A DNA stretch of 64,000 bases from Marinobacter sp. LV10R510-11A (GTDB taxonomy: Bacteria; Pseudomonadota; Gammaproteobacteria; Pseudomonadales; Oleiphilaceae). The notes beneath the pieces were generated by a model. It had not been told where the DNA came from. It saw only the letters and a program-made list of their open reading frames with translations, and searched no databases. The DNA is taken from assembly GCF_900215155.1 (NCBI RefSeq), contig NZ_LT907980.1:310001-374000 (forward strand). The letters are read 5' to 3'. A program made the translations under genes and the position numbers. Positions 45,524 through 54,659 of the stretch are shown one piece after another. The stretch's first letter is position 1; every line of letters begins with the position of its first letter.

Positions 45524-46843
45524 ATGAAAGTGAAACGTTTTTTTGCCAAAAGCATGGCCCAAGCACTGAAGCAAGTCAGTGAACAGATGGGTCCCGATGC
45601 TGTCATCCTTTCTAACCGCCGGGTAGACGATGGCGTTGAAATTGTTACGGCACTGGATTATGACGAAAATATGGCGCGGCAGAGTCTGGGCGAGGAGGCC
45701 AGCGAAGCCACCAATGGTGCTCGCCTTGCTGAAATGCAGGCAGAGCGTCACCGCCGGCTGGAAGATGAGCTAAGCCGCTCCCGTTCCCGCATTCGTGACG
45801 TGCGCGAAAATCGGGCCGAGCGAAGCCAGGGCTATTCTGAAGCGTCATTTGCAGATTTGCACCAAGCGGTGAATGGCAGTTTTGATGAGCCGGTTTCTTC
45901 TGGCGTCAGCAGTCATACAGACTATTCCGATGAGCTTGCTCGCATGCGTGCAGAAATCAGCTCATTGCGGGATCTCATGAGTGGCCAGCATAGTGAGCCA
46001 GCAAAAACCGGCGTCAGTGCGGTTCAGCAACGGCTAGCAGAACGGTTGCAAGAGTTTGGCCTGAGCTCGGAGTTGGCAGGCTCGCTTTCCCGTCGCCACA
46101 AGGGCGGAAAGCTGGATGATGGCTGGAAACAGTCCTTGAAAATGCTCGTCACCGGCTTACGCACGCCCCACCAAGAGTGGCTAGACGAAGGCGGTGTTTA
46201 TGCGTTGGTCGGCCCCACGGGTTCCGGCAAGACCACCACAATTGGCAAGCTGGCCGCCCGTTATGTACTGAAGTACGGCGCCGATTCCGTGGCACTGGTC
46301 ACCACAGACCGTTACCGGGTTGCGGCGCATGAGCAGCTTTTCGTGTTTGGTCGCATTCTGAACGTACCAGTTCGGGTGGTGGACGAAAGCAACACCCTGG
46401 ATGATATTCTTGATGAGTTGTCGGACCGCCATCTGGTACTAATTGATACGGCAGGGCTAACCAGTTCTGACAAAGGCTATCAGGAGCAGCTGACAGAGCT
46501 GGCCCGCAGTCACCACAACGTGCGCACGCACCTAGTAGTTTCCGCAACCAGCCAGCCGCGTATTATGAAATCCGTCTGGCATTGCTATAAGATGGCTAAT
46601 CTAACGGGCTGCGTGATAACGAAAATTGACGAAGGCCTAACTCTAGGCGAATCTCTGGGCTTTGTGATGGAAACCGGGTTGCCGGTGGCTTATTACACAG
46701 ATGGGCAGAAGATCCCGGGAGATCTGCATCATGCTGAAGCTGTTCCGCTTGTACGCTTGGCGGTCGAGCGCCTGAAAATGCTTCAGCAACAGGCAGCTGC
46801 ACAGAGAGTGCCTGGCACAGAGCGCCCGCGCGAAATGGCCTAA
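45524..46843 (+). CDS. flhF: FlhF, SRP-like GTPase setting the flagellar site
   Basis: 439 residues. N-terminal basic domain (VKRFFAKSMAQALKQVSEQMGPDAVILSNRR), a variable middle, then an SRP-type NG domain with P-loop GPTGSGKTTTIGKLAARY, the TTDRYRVAAHEQL motif and a G4-type KIDEG. In polar flagellates it recruits the first flagellar parts to the pole. GGAGG lies ten bases before the ATG. FleN, its partner, is next. Confidence 0.95.
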   Translation: MKVKRFFAKSMAQALKQVSEQMGPDAVILSNRRVDDGVEIVTALDYDENMARQSLGEEASEATNGARLAEMQAERHRRLEDELSRSRSRIRDVRENRAERSQGYSEASFADLHQAVNGSFDEPVSSGVSSHTDYSDELARMRAEISSLRDLMSGQHSEPAKTGVSAVQQRLAERLQEFGLSSELAGSLSRRHKGGKLDDGWKQSLKMLVTGLRTPHQEWLDEGGVYALVGPTGSGKTTTIGKLAARYVLKYGADSVALVTTDRYRVAAHEQLFVFGRILNVPVRVVDESNTLDDILDELSDRHLVLIDTAGLTSSDKGYQEQLTELARSHHNVRTHLVVSATSQPRIMKSVWHCYKMANLTGCVITKIDEGLTLGESLGFVMETGLPVAYYTDGQKIPGDLHHAEAVPLVRLAVERLKMLQQQAAAQRVPGTERPREMA

Positions 46844-46915
46844 GGCTCTGAATATCGAAGTTATACCCGGCTATAAATGAAATCCGGCTAAACGTGGCAA
46901 GAGATAATAAATAGT

Positions 46916-47728
46916 ATGAGCAAAGCACATCCGGTACAGGTAATAGCGGTTTCCGGCGGCAAAGGCGGGGTTGGCAAGAGTAATATTTCGGTCAACCTTG
47001 GCATCGCTCTGGCCCAGAAGGGTCGTCGTGTTGTTTTGCTCGATGCCGACCTTGGTCTTGGTAACCTTGATGTGCTGCTTGGCGTCACGGCTAACAACAC
47101 CCTGCAGGATGTCCTAGCGGGCAAATGCGATCTCAGGGACGTTCTGGTGGATGGGCCGTGTGGCATCAAGATTGTTCCGGCTTCGTCCGGCACTCAGCGT
47201 ATGACTCAGCTCAGCTCCATGGAACACGCGGGGCTGATCAACGCGTTCAGCGAACTGGGTGATCAAATCGATGTGTTGATTGTAGATACCGCTGCCGGTA
47301 TTTCAGAGTCGGTTGTGAGCTTTCTGCGGGCCTCTCAAGAACTGCTGCTGGTGGTTTGCGATGAGCCAACATCCATTACCGACGCCTACGCCCTCATTAA
47401 ATTGATGAATCGTGACTACGGCACCCACCGCTTCCGCATCCTTGCCAACCAGGTGGGCAATGAGCAGGAAGGCCGCCATCTATTTGAAAAACTTACCCGA
47501 GTGACTGAGCGCTTCCTAGATGTGGCATTACAGTATGTGGGTATGGTGCCTTACGACGAAGCTGTGAAGAAAGCGGTTCAGCGCCAGAGGGCGGTGCTGG
47601 ATGCTTATCCCCGGGCCAAAGCCTCACTTGCGATCAAAGCGTTGGCTGACAAGGTTGAGAGCTGGCCGCTGCCTTCATCTCCCCGCGGACACTTAGAGTT
47701 TTTTGTGGAGCGGCTCGTCGAAGTCTGA
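46916..47728 (+). CDS. fleN: FleN/FlhG, MinD-like ATPase limiting flagellar number
   Basis: 270 residues. Deviant Walker A SGGKGGVGKSNISVNLG near the N-terminus, switch motif VDTAAGIS, and a MinD-like C-terminus. In Pseudomonas FleN binds FleQ and restrains its activity so that a single polar flagellum is made, and it counteracts FlhF. Sits between flhF and fliA as in related genomes. Confidence 0.95.
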   Translation: MSKAHPVQVIAVSGGKGGVGKSNISVNLGIALAQKGRRVVLLDADLGLGNLDVLLGVTANNTLQDVLAGKCDLRDVLVDGPCGIKIVPASSGTQRMTQLSSMEHAGLINAFSELGDQIDVLIVDTAAGISESVVSFLRASQELLLVVCDEPTSITDAYALIKLMNRDYGTHRFRILANQVGNEQEGRHLFEKLTRVTERFLDVALQYVGMVPYDEAVKKAVQRQRAVLDAYPRAKASLAIKALADKVESWPLPSSPRGHLEFFVERLVEV

Positions 47729-47757
47729 AACGGATCCCGTCAAACAAAACCGGATGC

Positions 47758-48501
47758 ATGACATTGGCGAAAAACCTGGGAATCTACCACCAGTCAGGCG
47801 TGAAAAGTCCCTCAGAGCTCATTGAGACGCACGCGCTCCTGGTCAAGAAAATTGCGCTCCATCTTTTGGCGCGGCTGCCGGCTTCGGTACAGCTAGACGA
47901 CCTAATGCAGGCTGGAATGATCGGGCTGCTAGAAGCCGCCCAACGCTACAGCGCAACCAAAGGCGCAACCTTTGAAACCTATGCTGGCATACGCATTCGT
48001 GGTGCCATGGTGGATGAAATTCGTAAAGGCGACTGGGTCCCACGCTCCGTTCACCGGAATGCACGTCGTGTAGCCCGCGCTATCAAGGCTGTTGAGGATC
48101 GCGAAGGCCGTGAAGCCCAGGACGTAGAAGTGGCCGAAGAGCTCGACATGGAGCTTTCTGAATACCATGCCACTCTGTCCGATACTAACAGTGGGCGACT
48201 TTTTAGCCTTGATGAGCTCAATGAATCCGGAGAGCTGCCGATACAAGAATTAGAGACCAGTGATAATCCGTTGGATGACCTGTCTTCTGATGCATTTAGA
48301 AGCAGTCTAGCTGCCGCAATAGAGCAGCTTCCAGAGCGGGAAAAGCTTGTACTGAGCTTGTATTACCAGGAAGAACTGAACCTCAAGGAAATTGGCGCAG
48401 TGCTTGGCGTCAGTGAAAGCAGAGTCAGCCAGATACACAGCCAAGCGGCGTTGCGGCTGCGTGGCCGGCTTTCGGAATGGCGCAACGAAACTGACAGCTA
48501 A
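47758..48501 (+). CDS. fliA: FliA, sigma28 for late flagellar genes
   Basis: 247 residues. Region 2 has RLPASVQLDDLMQAGMIGLLEAAQRY and GIRIRGAMVDEIRKGDWVPRSVHR; region 4 has LPEREKLVLSLYYQEELNLKEIGAVLGVSESRVSQIHSQA, an HTH recognising -35. Directs RNA polymerase to flagellin, motor and chemotaxis promoters; one matching site is upstream of parC in this window. No strong ribosome site precedes the ATG at 47758. Confidence 0.96.
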   Translation: MTLAKNLGIYHQSGVKSPSELIETHALLVKKIALHLLARLPASVQLDDLMQAGMIGLLEAAQRYSATKGATFETYAGIRIRGAMVDEIRKGDWVPRSVHRNARRVARAIKAVEDREGREAQDVEVAEELDMELSEYHATLSDTNSGRLFSLDELNESGELPIQELETSDNPLDDLSSDAFRSSLAAAIEQLPEREKLVLSLYYQEELNLKEIGAVLGVSESRVSQIHSQAALRLRGRLSEWRNETDS

Positions 48502-48526
48502 CGGATGTTACTAACTGGAGGTCCCT

Positions 48527-48910
48527 TTGGACAAGAACATGAAAATTCTCATTGTGGACGACTTCTCCACAATGCGACGGATTATTAAGAACCTGCTCCG
48601 TGATCTGGGCTTCACCAACGTTGATGAAGCGGATGACGGCAATACCGCTTTGCCCATGCTTAAAAGCGGTAAGTACGATTTCTTGGTGACAGATTGGAAC
48701 ATGCCCGGAATGTCCGGTTTTGATCTGCTCAAAGCGGTGCGGGCTGATGAAAATCTGAAAACCCTCCCTGTCTTGATGGTTACCGCCGAAGCCAAACGCG
48801 ATCAGATTGTGGCCGCTGCTCAAGCTGGCGTGAATGGCTATGTTGTAAAGCCTTTTACGGCCGCCGTTCTCAAAGATAAAATCGAGAAAATCTTTGAGCG
48901 AATCCAGTAA
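48527..48910 (+). CDS. cheY: CheY, chemotaxis response regulator
   Basis: 127 residues from a TTG start (48527) with GGAGG seven bases upstream; an ATG four codons in (48539) gives the shorter conventional form. Single receiver domain with acceptor Asp56 (LVTDWNMPG), acidic pair Asp11-Asp12 in LIVDDFSTM, and Lys in GYVVKPFT. Phosphorylated by CheA, it binds FliM and changes rotation. cheY-cheZ-cheA-cheB follow one another. Confidence 0.95.
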   Translation: MDKNMKILIVDDFSTMRRIIKNLLRDLGFTNVDEADDGNTALPMLKSGKYDFLVTDWNMPGMSGFDLLKAVRADENLKTLPVLMVTAEAKRDQIVAAAQAGVNGYVVKPFTAAVLKDKIEKIFERIQ

Positions 48911-48930
48911 ACAGCTATCGGACGGCTCGT

Positions 48931-49716
48931 ATGAGTGATGACAAGAAAGACCACCGAGGTCTTGAGACAGAGGTAACTGAAAAGCTCCGGCAGCAGGCTG
49001 CAGAGCTCGTGAAAAGCGTTGAAAGCGGGGATTATGCCCGCTCCATGAGCCTGATCAATGAGCTGAGCGACGTCAGAGACCAAAGTCTTTATCGCGAAGT
49101 TGGCCGCCTGACCCGAACACTGCATGAGGCAATCCGCAACTTCCAGATAGTTCCGCGCAGCCAAGAGCAGAAAGAAGTTTTGTCGGTGATGACAGACGCG
49201 TCAGACAGGTTGGCATACGTTGTTCAAATGACTGGCCAGGCTGCCAATCGCACCATGGATCTGGTTGAAGAAAGCATGCCACTGGCCCACGTAGTGCGCG
49301 ACGAAGCGACTTCATTAAGGGAAGAATGGCAGCGCCTGCGTCGTCGCGAGATGCAGCCAGCTGAATTCCGTGAACTTTATGGGCGTATCGACGCGTTTTT
49401 TCTGAGCGTCACTAAGGATGCGGACACTATTTACAGCAGCCTGTCCGAGATTCTGTTGGCGCAGGATTTCCAAGATCTGACAGGCCAAGTGATTCAGCGC
49501 GTTACTGCGCTGGTAAAAGAAGTGGAAGAGCAGATGCTCAGCCTAGTGGTCATGGCCAGCCATGTTGATCAGCTCACCGGCACGGTGCATCAGATTGATA
49601 GCCACGAAGTGTCTGCCGAGCAGGGTGTAGGGCCTCAGATGAAGGCTGAAGAGCGTGAAGATGTAGTCTCGGGACAAAACGACGTAGACGACCTGTTGTC
49701 CAGTCTCGGTTTCTGA
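48931..49716 (+). CDS. cheZ: CheZ, CheY-P phosphatase
   Basis: 261 residues, helical. The catalytic glutamine lies in ILLAQDFQDLTGQVIQRV, the conserved hairpin region of CheZ, and the C-terminal peptide DVDDLLSSLGF is the CheY-binding tail. Between cheY and cheA with short gaps. Confidence 0.94.
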   Translation: MSDDKKDHRGLETEVTEKLRQQAAELVKSVESGDYARSMSLINELSDVRDQSLYREVGRLTRTLHEAIRNFQIVPRSQEQKEVLSVMTDASDRLAYVVQMTGQAANRTMDLVEESMPLAHVVRDEATSLREEWQRLRRREMQPAEFRELYGRIDAFFLSVTKDADTIYSSLSEILLAQDFQDLTGQVIQRVTALVKEVEEQMLSLVVMASHVDQLTGTVHQIDSHEVSAEQGVGPQMKAEEREDVVSGQNDVDDLLSSLGF

Positions 49717-49733
49717 ATATATGAGGTTAACCC

Positions 49734-51809
49734 ATGGCGTTTGATGCCGATGATGAGATCCTGCAGGACTTCCTTGTAGAAGCCGGGGAGATTATCGAGA
49801 AGCTGTCTGAACAGCTTGTTGATCTTGAACAACATCCGGATGACAGCGATCTGCTGAACGCCATATTTCGTGGGTTTCATACCGTAAAGGGTGGAGCAGG
49901 CTTTCTGCAGCTGGATGCGCTGGTTAGCTGCTGCCATTCAGCCGAGAACGTGTTCGACATCCTGCGCAATCATAAGCGTGCGGTGGATTCGGAGCTAATG
50001 GACGTTGTTCTGGAAGTTCTGGATCACGTGAAGGCTATGTTTGATCAGGTGCGTACTGGTGAAGAGCTTGTCGCCGCGCCTGACGAGTTGATTGCCGCAT
50101 TAGATGCCCTTGCCCAGCCCCAGGCTGCCGCCGCTGAACCTACCGACACCCCTGAGCCAAGTGAAGATGCTCAGGACGGCGGCGATATTACCGACGACGA
50201 ATTTGAGCAACTGCTGGATGCCCTCCATGGAGAAGCGCCTATTTCCGGGGCTGGCAAGAGCCCGGCGACCGAACAACCTGCGGGCAATAACGACGGGGCT
50301 GGCAGTGATTCCGGTGATGACATCACCGATGATGAGTTTGAAGCTCTACTGGATGAACTGCACGGCAAAGGCAAGTTTGCGGCGCAAGCGGCTGCCGACG
50401 AAAATACCAAAGCCACAGAGGCCGCTAAACCGGCCGCGGGCAGTGATGGCGAGCTGATCACCGACGACGAATTTGAAAACCTGTTGGACGAGCTTCATGG
50501 CAAGGGCGGAAGCCCTACAACTGAAGATTCCGGTAGCAAACCTGCGAATCCTCCGCCGCAGAAAGCTAAACCCGCGAAGGCCGAGCCTGAGAAAAAGGTT
50601 GAAGTAAAACCAGCGGCGAAAGCACCCGCCAGAGAGTCAGCGCCAGCGGCGGAAACGACCGTACGCGTCGATACCAAACGCCTAGACGACATCATGAACA
50701 TGGTGGGTGAGCTGGTATTGGTGCGTAACCGGCTCCAGCGCCTTGGCTCCGACAGTGAAGACGAGCACATGCACAAGGCGGTTTCCAGCCTGGATGTGGT
50801 GACCACGGATCTTCAGGCTGCGGTCATGCAGACCCGGATGCAGCCAATCAAGAAGGTATTCGGCCGCTTCCCGCGTGTTGTTCGCGATCTTGCCCGGAGC
50901 TTGAAAAAAGAAGTGGCCTTGGTTATGCACGGGGAGGATACGGATCTCGACAAAAACCTCGTCGAGGCCCTTTCAGACCCACTCGTTCACTTGGTTCGCA
51001 ACTCTGTCGATCACGGTATTGAAGCACCGGATGTACGCGAAAAAGCCGGCAAGCCGCGGCAGGGTACGGTTACCCTTTCTGCAGAACAGGAAGGGGATCA
51101 TATTCTTCTGTCCATCGATGACGATGGCGCTGGCATGGACCCCGAAGTGCTACGCCGTAAAGCGGTAGAGAAAGGGATTTACGATCAAGATGCCGCTGAC
51201 CGCCTCACCGAGACAGAGTGTTTCAATCTAATTTTCGCTGCTGGCTTCTCCACCAAGGAGCAGATTTCTGACGTCTCGGGTCGGGGCGTAGGCATGGATG
51301 TGGTGAAAACCAAAATCAACCAGCTCAACGGCCAGCTCAGCATTGTTTCAGCCTTGGGGAAGGGCTCTCGCATCATCATTAAAGTGCCTCTGACTCTGGC
51401 TATTATGCCAACGCTGATGATTATGTTGGGTGATCAGTCTTTCGCGCTGCCACTGGTGAGCGTGGTGGAGATTTTCCACTTGGATCTGACTCGCACCAAC
51501 ATTGTGGATGGCCGCGAGTGTGTTGTTGTGCGCGACAAGGTGTTTCCACTGTTCCATGTAAAACGCTGGTTGATTAAGGGTTCTACGGACACGGGCAACA
51601 CTAAAAACGGGCATGTTGTCATTGTTTCCATGGGGACTCGCCAGGTTGGTTTTGTTGTAGATCAGTTGGTTGGCCAGGAAGAAGTGGTGATTAAGCCGCT
51701 TGGTCGGGGGCTTCAGGGAACGCCGGGTATGGCTGGCGCGACGATTACCGGCGATGGCCGTATTGCACTTATTATTGATGTTCCTAGTCTGCTGCAGCAT
51801 TACAGTTGA
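49734..51809 (+). CDS. cheA: CheA, chemotaxis histidine kinase
   Basis: 691 residues. Hpt domain P1 with His49 in FRGFHTVKGGAGFL; no clear P2 but a long linker (about 130-320) carrying three copies of an acidic ITDDEFE-x-LLDELHGK motif at 45-residue spacing; dimerisation P3 (TTVRVDTKRLDDIMNMVGEL); HATPase P4 with N-box HLVRNSVDHGIE and G-boxes DDDGAGMD and GRGVGMDVV; and a CheW-like P5 ending LLQHYS. It phosphorylates CheY and CheB. Confidence 0.96.
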   Translation: MAFDADDEILQDFLVEAGEIIEKLSEQLVDLEQHPDDSDLLNAIFRGFHTVKGGAGFLQLDALVSCCHSAENVFDILRNHKRAVDSELMDVVLEVLDHVKAMFDQVRTGEELVAAPDELIAALDALAQPQAAAAEPTDTPEPSEDAQDGGDITDDEFEQLLDALHGEAPISGAGKSPATEQPAGNNDGAGSDSGDDITDDEFEALLDELHGKGKFAAQAAADENTKATEAAKPAAGSDGELITDDEFENLLDELHGKGGSPTTEDSGSKPANPPPQKAKPAKAEPEKKVEVKPAAKAPARESAPAAETTVRVDTKRLDDIMNMVGELVLVRNRLQRLGSDSEDEHMHKAVSSLDVVTTDLQAAVMQTRMQPIKKVFGRFPRVVRDLARSLKKEVALVMHGEDTDLDKNLVEALSDPLVHLVRNSVDHGIEAPDVREKAGKPRQGTVTLSAEQEGDHILLSIDDDGAGMDPEVLRRKAVEKGIYDQDAADRLTETECFNLIFAAGFSTKEQISDVSGRGVGMDVVKTKINQLNGQLSIVSALGKGSRIIIKVPLTLAIMPTLMIMLGDQSFALPLVSVVEIFHLDLTRTNIVDGRECVVVRDKVFPLFHVKRWLIKGSTDTGNTKNGHVVIVSMGTRQVGFVVDQLVGQEEVVIKPLGRGLQGTPGMAGATITGDGRIALIIDVPSLLQHYS
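50184..50504 (+). repeat. Three in-frame copies of an acidic 17-residue motif in the CheA linker
   Basis: Copies at CheA residues 151-167, 196-212 and 241-257 (50184-50234, 50319-50369, 50454-50504) share ITDDEFE-x-LLD-x-LHG. Start-to-start distance is exactly 45 residues (135 bases) each time, while the intervening sequence differs. The regular spacing suggests triplication of a 45-residue unit with only the motif kept. Confidence 0.85.
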
Positions 51810-51837
51810 GAGCTTTCTGTTAAGGCTGAAAGCTCTC
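51808..51837 (+). terminator. Perfect inverted repeat between cheA and cheB
   Basis: GAGAGCTTTC and GAAAGCTCTC with a ten-base loop, beginning inside the cheA stop codon. Only a weak T/A stretch follows, so it may attenuate or protect the upstream mRNA end rather than fully terminate. Confidence 0.5.
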
Positions 51838-51886
51838 TATTAAAGCGGAGCTCTGAGGGACAAAGGATTTTCGATAGGAGAAACGG

Positions 51887-53020
51887 ATGACAGTGTCTGT
51901 CCTGGTCGTTGACGATTCAGGGTTCTTTCGCAAACGGCTGACGGAGATACTGACCTCGTCGGGTCAGATCCGCGTGGTGGGTTTGGCTGCCAACGGCCGA
52001 GAAGGCGTTGAGCTCGCAGAATCATTGCGCCCGGATGTCATTACCATGGATTACGAAATGCCGATTATGGACGGTATTTCGGCTGTGCGCGAAATCATGG
52101 CGAAGCACCCTATACCCGTGCTGATGTTCTCCTCGCTCACTTATGAAGGCGCCAGAATCACACTGGATGCACTTGAAGCCGGGGCGGTGGATTTCCTGCC
52201 CAAAAACTTTGAGGAAATCGCCCGGGATGACGGCCAACTGCAGAAAATTCTTATAGATCGAGTGCTTGATGTCGCACGCAGCCGGCCAGCCAGTCGTACA
52301 CCTTCGCCACCACCTGCAGCGCCTTCAACTTCGCGCCCGGCGGCCGTCAGGCCGCCTGTTTCACGCCGCCCTGCACCGGCTGCTCGCAAGGGCGCACAGC
52401 CGGTGCAGGAGGCACCTCCCAGGCGCGCCTCACACAAAAGCCCAGCGCGACATTATGCCGTTGTGGGTATTGGAACCTCCACCGGCGGTCCAGTGGCGCT
52501 TCAGCGTGTATTGACAACCTTACCCGCGTCTTTTCCGTCACCGATTGTGTTAGTTCAGCACATGCCAGCGAGTTTTACGCCAGCCTTTGCGGAGCGCCTG
52601 AACAAGCTTTGCAAGATAGAAGTACGGCAGGCAGAGGACGGCGACATCCTTCGCCCTGGCTTGGCATTGCTTGCCCCGGGTGGCAAACAGATGATGGTTG
52701 AACACCGCAGCGGCCAACCCCGGGTGCGAATTCTCCCAGGCGATGAGCGGCTGAACTATCGTCCCTGTGTGGACGTTACCTTTGGCTCCCTTGCCCGCGC
52801 ATACCCAGGCAAAACCCTTGGTGTGATTCTTACCGGCATGGGGTCTGATGGCCGAGAAGGTTGCCGGATGATGAAGCAGAGTGGCTCGCCAATCTGGTCT
52901 CAGGATGAAAAGTCATCCGTGATATATGGCATGCCCATGGCGGTTGCGAAAGCCGGTCTTACTGATGAGGTTCTTTCGCTGGACGAAATAGGCCCACGCC
53001 TGATTGAAGGCGTTTGCTGA
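51887..53020 (+). CDS. cheB: CheB, chemoreceptor methylesterase
   Basis: 377 residues. Receiver with Asp55 (VITMDYEMPIMDG), an Ala/Pro/Arg-rich linker (about 130-185), then the esterase with catalytic Ser in GIGTSTGGPVAL, His in LVQHMPASFTPAF and Asp in GVILTGMGSDGREG. Removes methyl groups from receptors when phosphorylated by CheA. The stop overlaps motC (TGATG). Confidence 0.95.
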   Translation: MTVSVLVVDDSGFFRKRLTEILTSSGQIRVVGLAANGREGVELAESLRPDVITMDYEMPIMDGISAVREIMAKHPIPVLMFSSLTYEGARITLDALEAGAVDFLPKNFEEIARDDGQLQKILIDRVLDVARSRPASRTPSPPPAAPSTSRPAAVRPPVSRRPAPAARKGAQPVQEAPPRRASHKSPARHYAVVGIGTSTGGPVALQRVLTTLPASFPSPIVLVQHMPASFTPAFAERLNKLCKIEVRQAEDGDILRPGLALLAPGGKQMMVEHRSGQPRVRILPGDERLNYRPCVDVTFGSLARAYPGKTLGVILTGMGSDGREGCRMMKQSGSPIWSQDEKSSVIYGMPMAVAKAGLTDEVLSLDEIGPRLIEGVC

Positions 53021-53760
53021 TGGATGTTCTAAGCATCCTCGGTGTTGTACTCGCATTTGCGGCCATTCTCGGCGGCAATCTACTTGAGGGCGGCGCTATA
53101 AGCTCGCTCTTCAATGGCCCTGCGGCGATTATAGTGATTGGCGGTACTCTAGCTGCGACCATTCTTCAAACCTCCTGGCCGGTGCTCAAGCGGGCCTCTA
53201 CGCAGTCCCGATGGGTGTTTCTTCCACCCTATATCAGCGTTGAAGATGGCATTGGTAAGGTGATCGACTGGAGTGTAAAAGCCCGCAAGCAAGGGTTGCT
53301 TGGCCTGGAAGGGCTGGCTGAAAAAGAGCCGGAGAATTTCGCTCGAAAAGGCTTGCAGCTGCTGGTGGATGGGGCAGAAACAGAAACCATACGTAGCATT
53401 ATGGAAATCGATCTAGATTGCCGGGAAGAGCGCGATATGGAATCCGCCCGGGTGTTTGAAGCTATGGGCGGCTATTCACCGACGATAGGCATCATCGGTG
53501 CTGTTATGGGGCTGATTCAGGTAATGACCAATCTTGAGGATCCTCAGTCCCTTGGCAGCGGTATCGCTACGGCATTTGTAGCAACCATATACGGCGTAGC
53601 GCTGGCGAACTTGCTGTTTTTCCCGGTTGCTAACAAGCTGCGCGGCTTGGTTAAGGAGCGCTCAAGGTACGAGGACATGATGATCGACGGCCTTATTGCC
53701 ATTGCGGAGGGTGAGAACCCTAAATCCATTGAATTGCGGCTGCGGGGCTTCCTGCAGTAA
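53020..53760 (+). CDS. motC: MotC, MotA-family stator protein
   Basis: 246 residues from the ATG at 53020 (a TTG at 53014 also reads in). Four membrane segments; the cytoplasmic loop carries charged residues, and the third helix holds the conserved proline in YSPTIGIIGAVMGLIQ, with GIATAFVATIYGVALANLLFFP as the fourth. Pairs with MotD to conduct ions and power rotation. Pseudomonas uses MotCD as a second stator set. Confidence 0.93.
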   Translation: MDVLSILGVVLAFAAILGGNLLEGGAISSLFNGPAAIIVIGGTLAATILQTSWPVLKRASTQSRWVFLPPYISVEDGIGKVIDWSVKARKQGLLGLEGLAEKEPENFARKGLQLLVDGAETETIRSIMEIDLDCREERDMESARVFEAMGGYSPTIGIIGAVMGLIQVMTNLEDPQSLGSGIATAFVATIYGVALANLLFFPVANKLRGLVKERSRYEDMMIDGLIAIAEGENPKSIELRLRGFLQ

Positions 53761-53778
53761 GCACACCCGGTTTCTATT

Positions 53779-54561
53779 ATGCGGCGTCGCAGGCCACCCC
53801 AGGACGATTTGCACAACAAAGAGCGTTGGCTGATTTCCTATGCGGATTTCATAACCCTTCTGTTTGCTTTTTTTGTTGTGATGTACTCGGTGTCGTCGGT
53901 AAACGAGGGCAAGTACAAAGTGCTTTCAGAAACGCTTTCGGGCGTTTTTAATGCACCCCAGCGATCCTTTCAGCCTATCGAAGTGGGTGATCAGCCTTCG
54001 CGCCCTGAGGTTGGCCCCTCTGAAGACATTATTCCTCCAGCGGTAACGGAAGCCCCCAGAAACCCGGATCAGGACACGCAGGAACGTACTGAGGCCCTAC
54101 GTATCATGGCAGATCAGCTGGCCATGGAGTTTGATGATTTGATCGACCGTGGGGTGGTTACGCTTGAAACCAATGACCAGTGGCTGGCGCTAAACCTGCC
54201 GGATAGCCTACTTTTTGGCAGTGGCGACGCTGAACCACACTACGATGCTTTTGATGTGATCGACAAAATAGCGCGAGTTCTTAAGAATCGGGATAACGCG
54301 TTAAAGGTTGAGGGCTTCACTGATAATCAGCCTATTCGAACCGCTCGCTTTCCCTCGAACTGGGAATTGTCAGCGGCGCGAGCGGCCGCAGTTGTGCGCA
54401 TGTTGGGTATGGATGGCATTGAGCCTGAACGTATGGCTGCGGTTGGGTACGGGCAGCACCAGCCTTTGGCCCGCAACGACACAGAAGAAGGGCGTCGGCG
54501 TAACCGGCGTGTCGTACTTTTGATCTCCCGCGATGCCAGCATCCGAGGTGTCATGCGCTAG
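53779..54561 (+). CDS. motD: MotD, MotB-family stator protein
   Basis: 260 residues. A single N-terminal membrane helix with the ion-binding Asp in SYADFITLLFAFFVVMYSVSS, a periplasmic linker, then an OmpA-like peptidoglycan-binding domain (LKVEGFTDNQPI, ELSAARAAAVVRML and GYGQHQPLARNDTEEGRRRNRRV). Anchors the stator to the wall. Eighteen bases after motC. Confidence 0.94.
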   Translation: MRRRRPPQDDLHNKERWLISYADFITLLFAFFVVMYSVSSVNEGKYKVLSETLSGVFNAPQRSFQPIEVGDQPSRPEVGPSEDIIPPAVTEAPRNPDQDTQERTEALRIMADQLAMEFDDLIDRGVVTLETNDQWLALNLPDSLLFGSGDAEPHYDAFDVIDKIARVLKNRDNALKVEGFTDNQPIRTARFPSNWELSAARAAAVVRMLGMDGIEPERMAAVGYGQHQPLARNDTEEGRRRNRRVVLLISRDASIRGVMR

Positions 54562-54576
54562 AAACCCCACCCCTGT

Positions 54577-54603
54577 TCAAGTTGCGCAGGAACTGGCCGA
54601 TAA
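54577..54603 (+). promoter_or_regulatory. Sigma28 (FliA) promoter of parC-parP
   Basis: TCAAGTTG, an 11-base spacer, GCCGATAA. The -10 is a perfect match to the FliA consensus and the -35 differs at two of eight positions from TAAAGTTT. It lies 57 bases before the parC GTG, placing the array-localisation genes in the late, FliA-dependent class. Confidence 0.85.
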
Positions 54604-54659
54604 GCTGGAATACAACGGGTTTTTAGTTGGTCGTAATAACGTATTTTTGGAGTGAACAC

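Noticed and set aside
54533..54655. A 40-codon frame between motD and parC with protein-like composition
   Set aside because: No ribosome site precedes its ATG, it begins inside motD, and its middle is the sigma28 promoter of parC.
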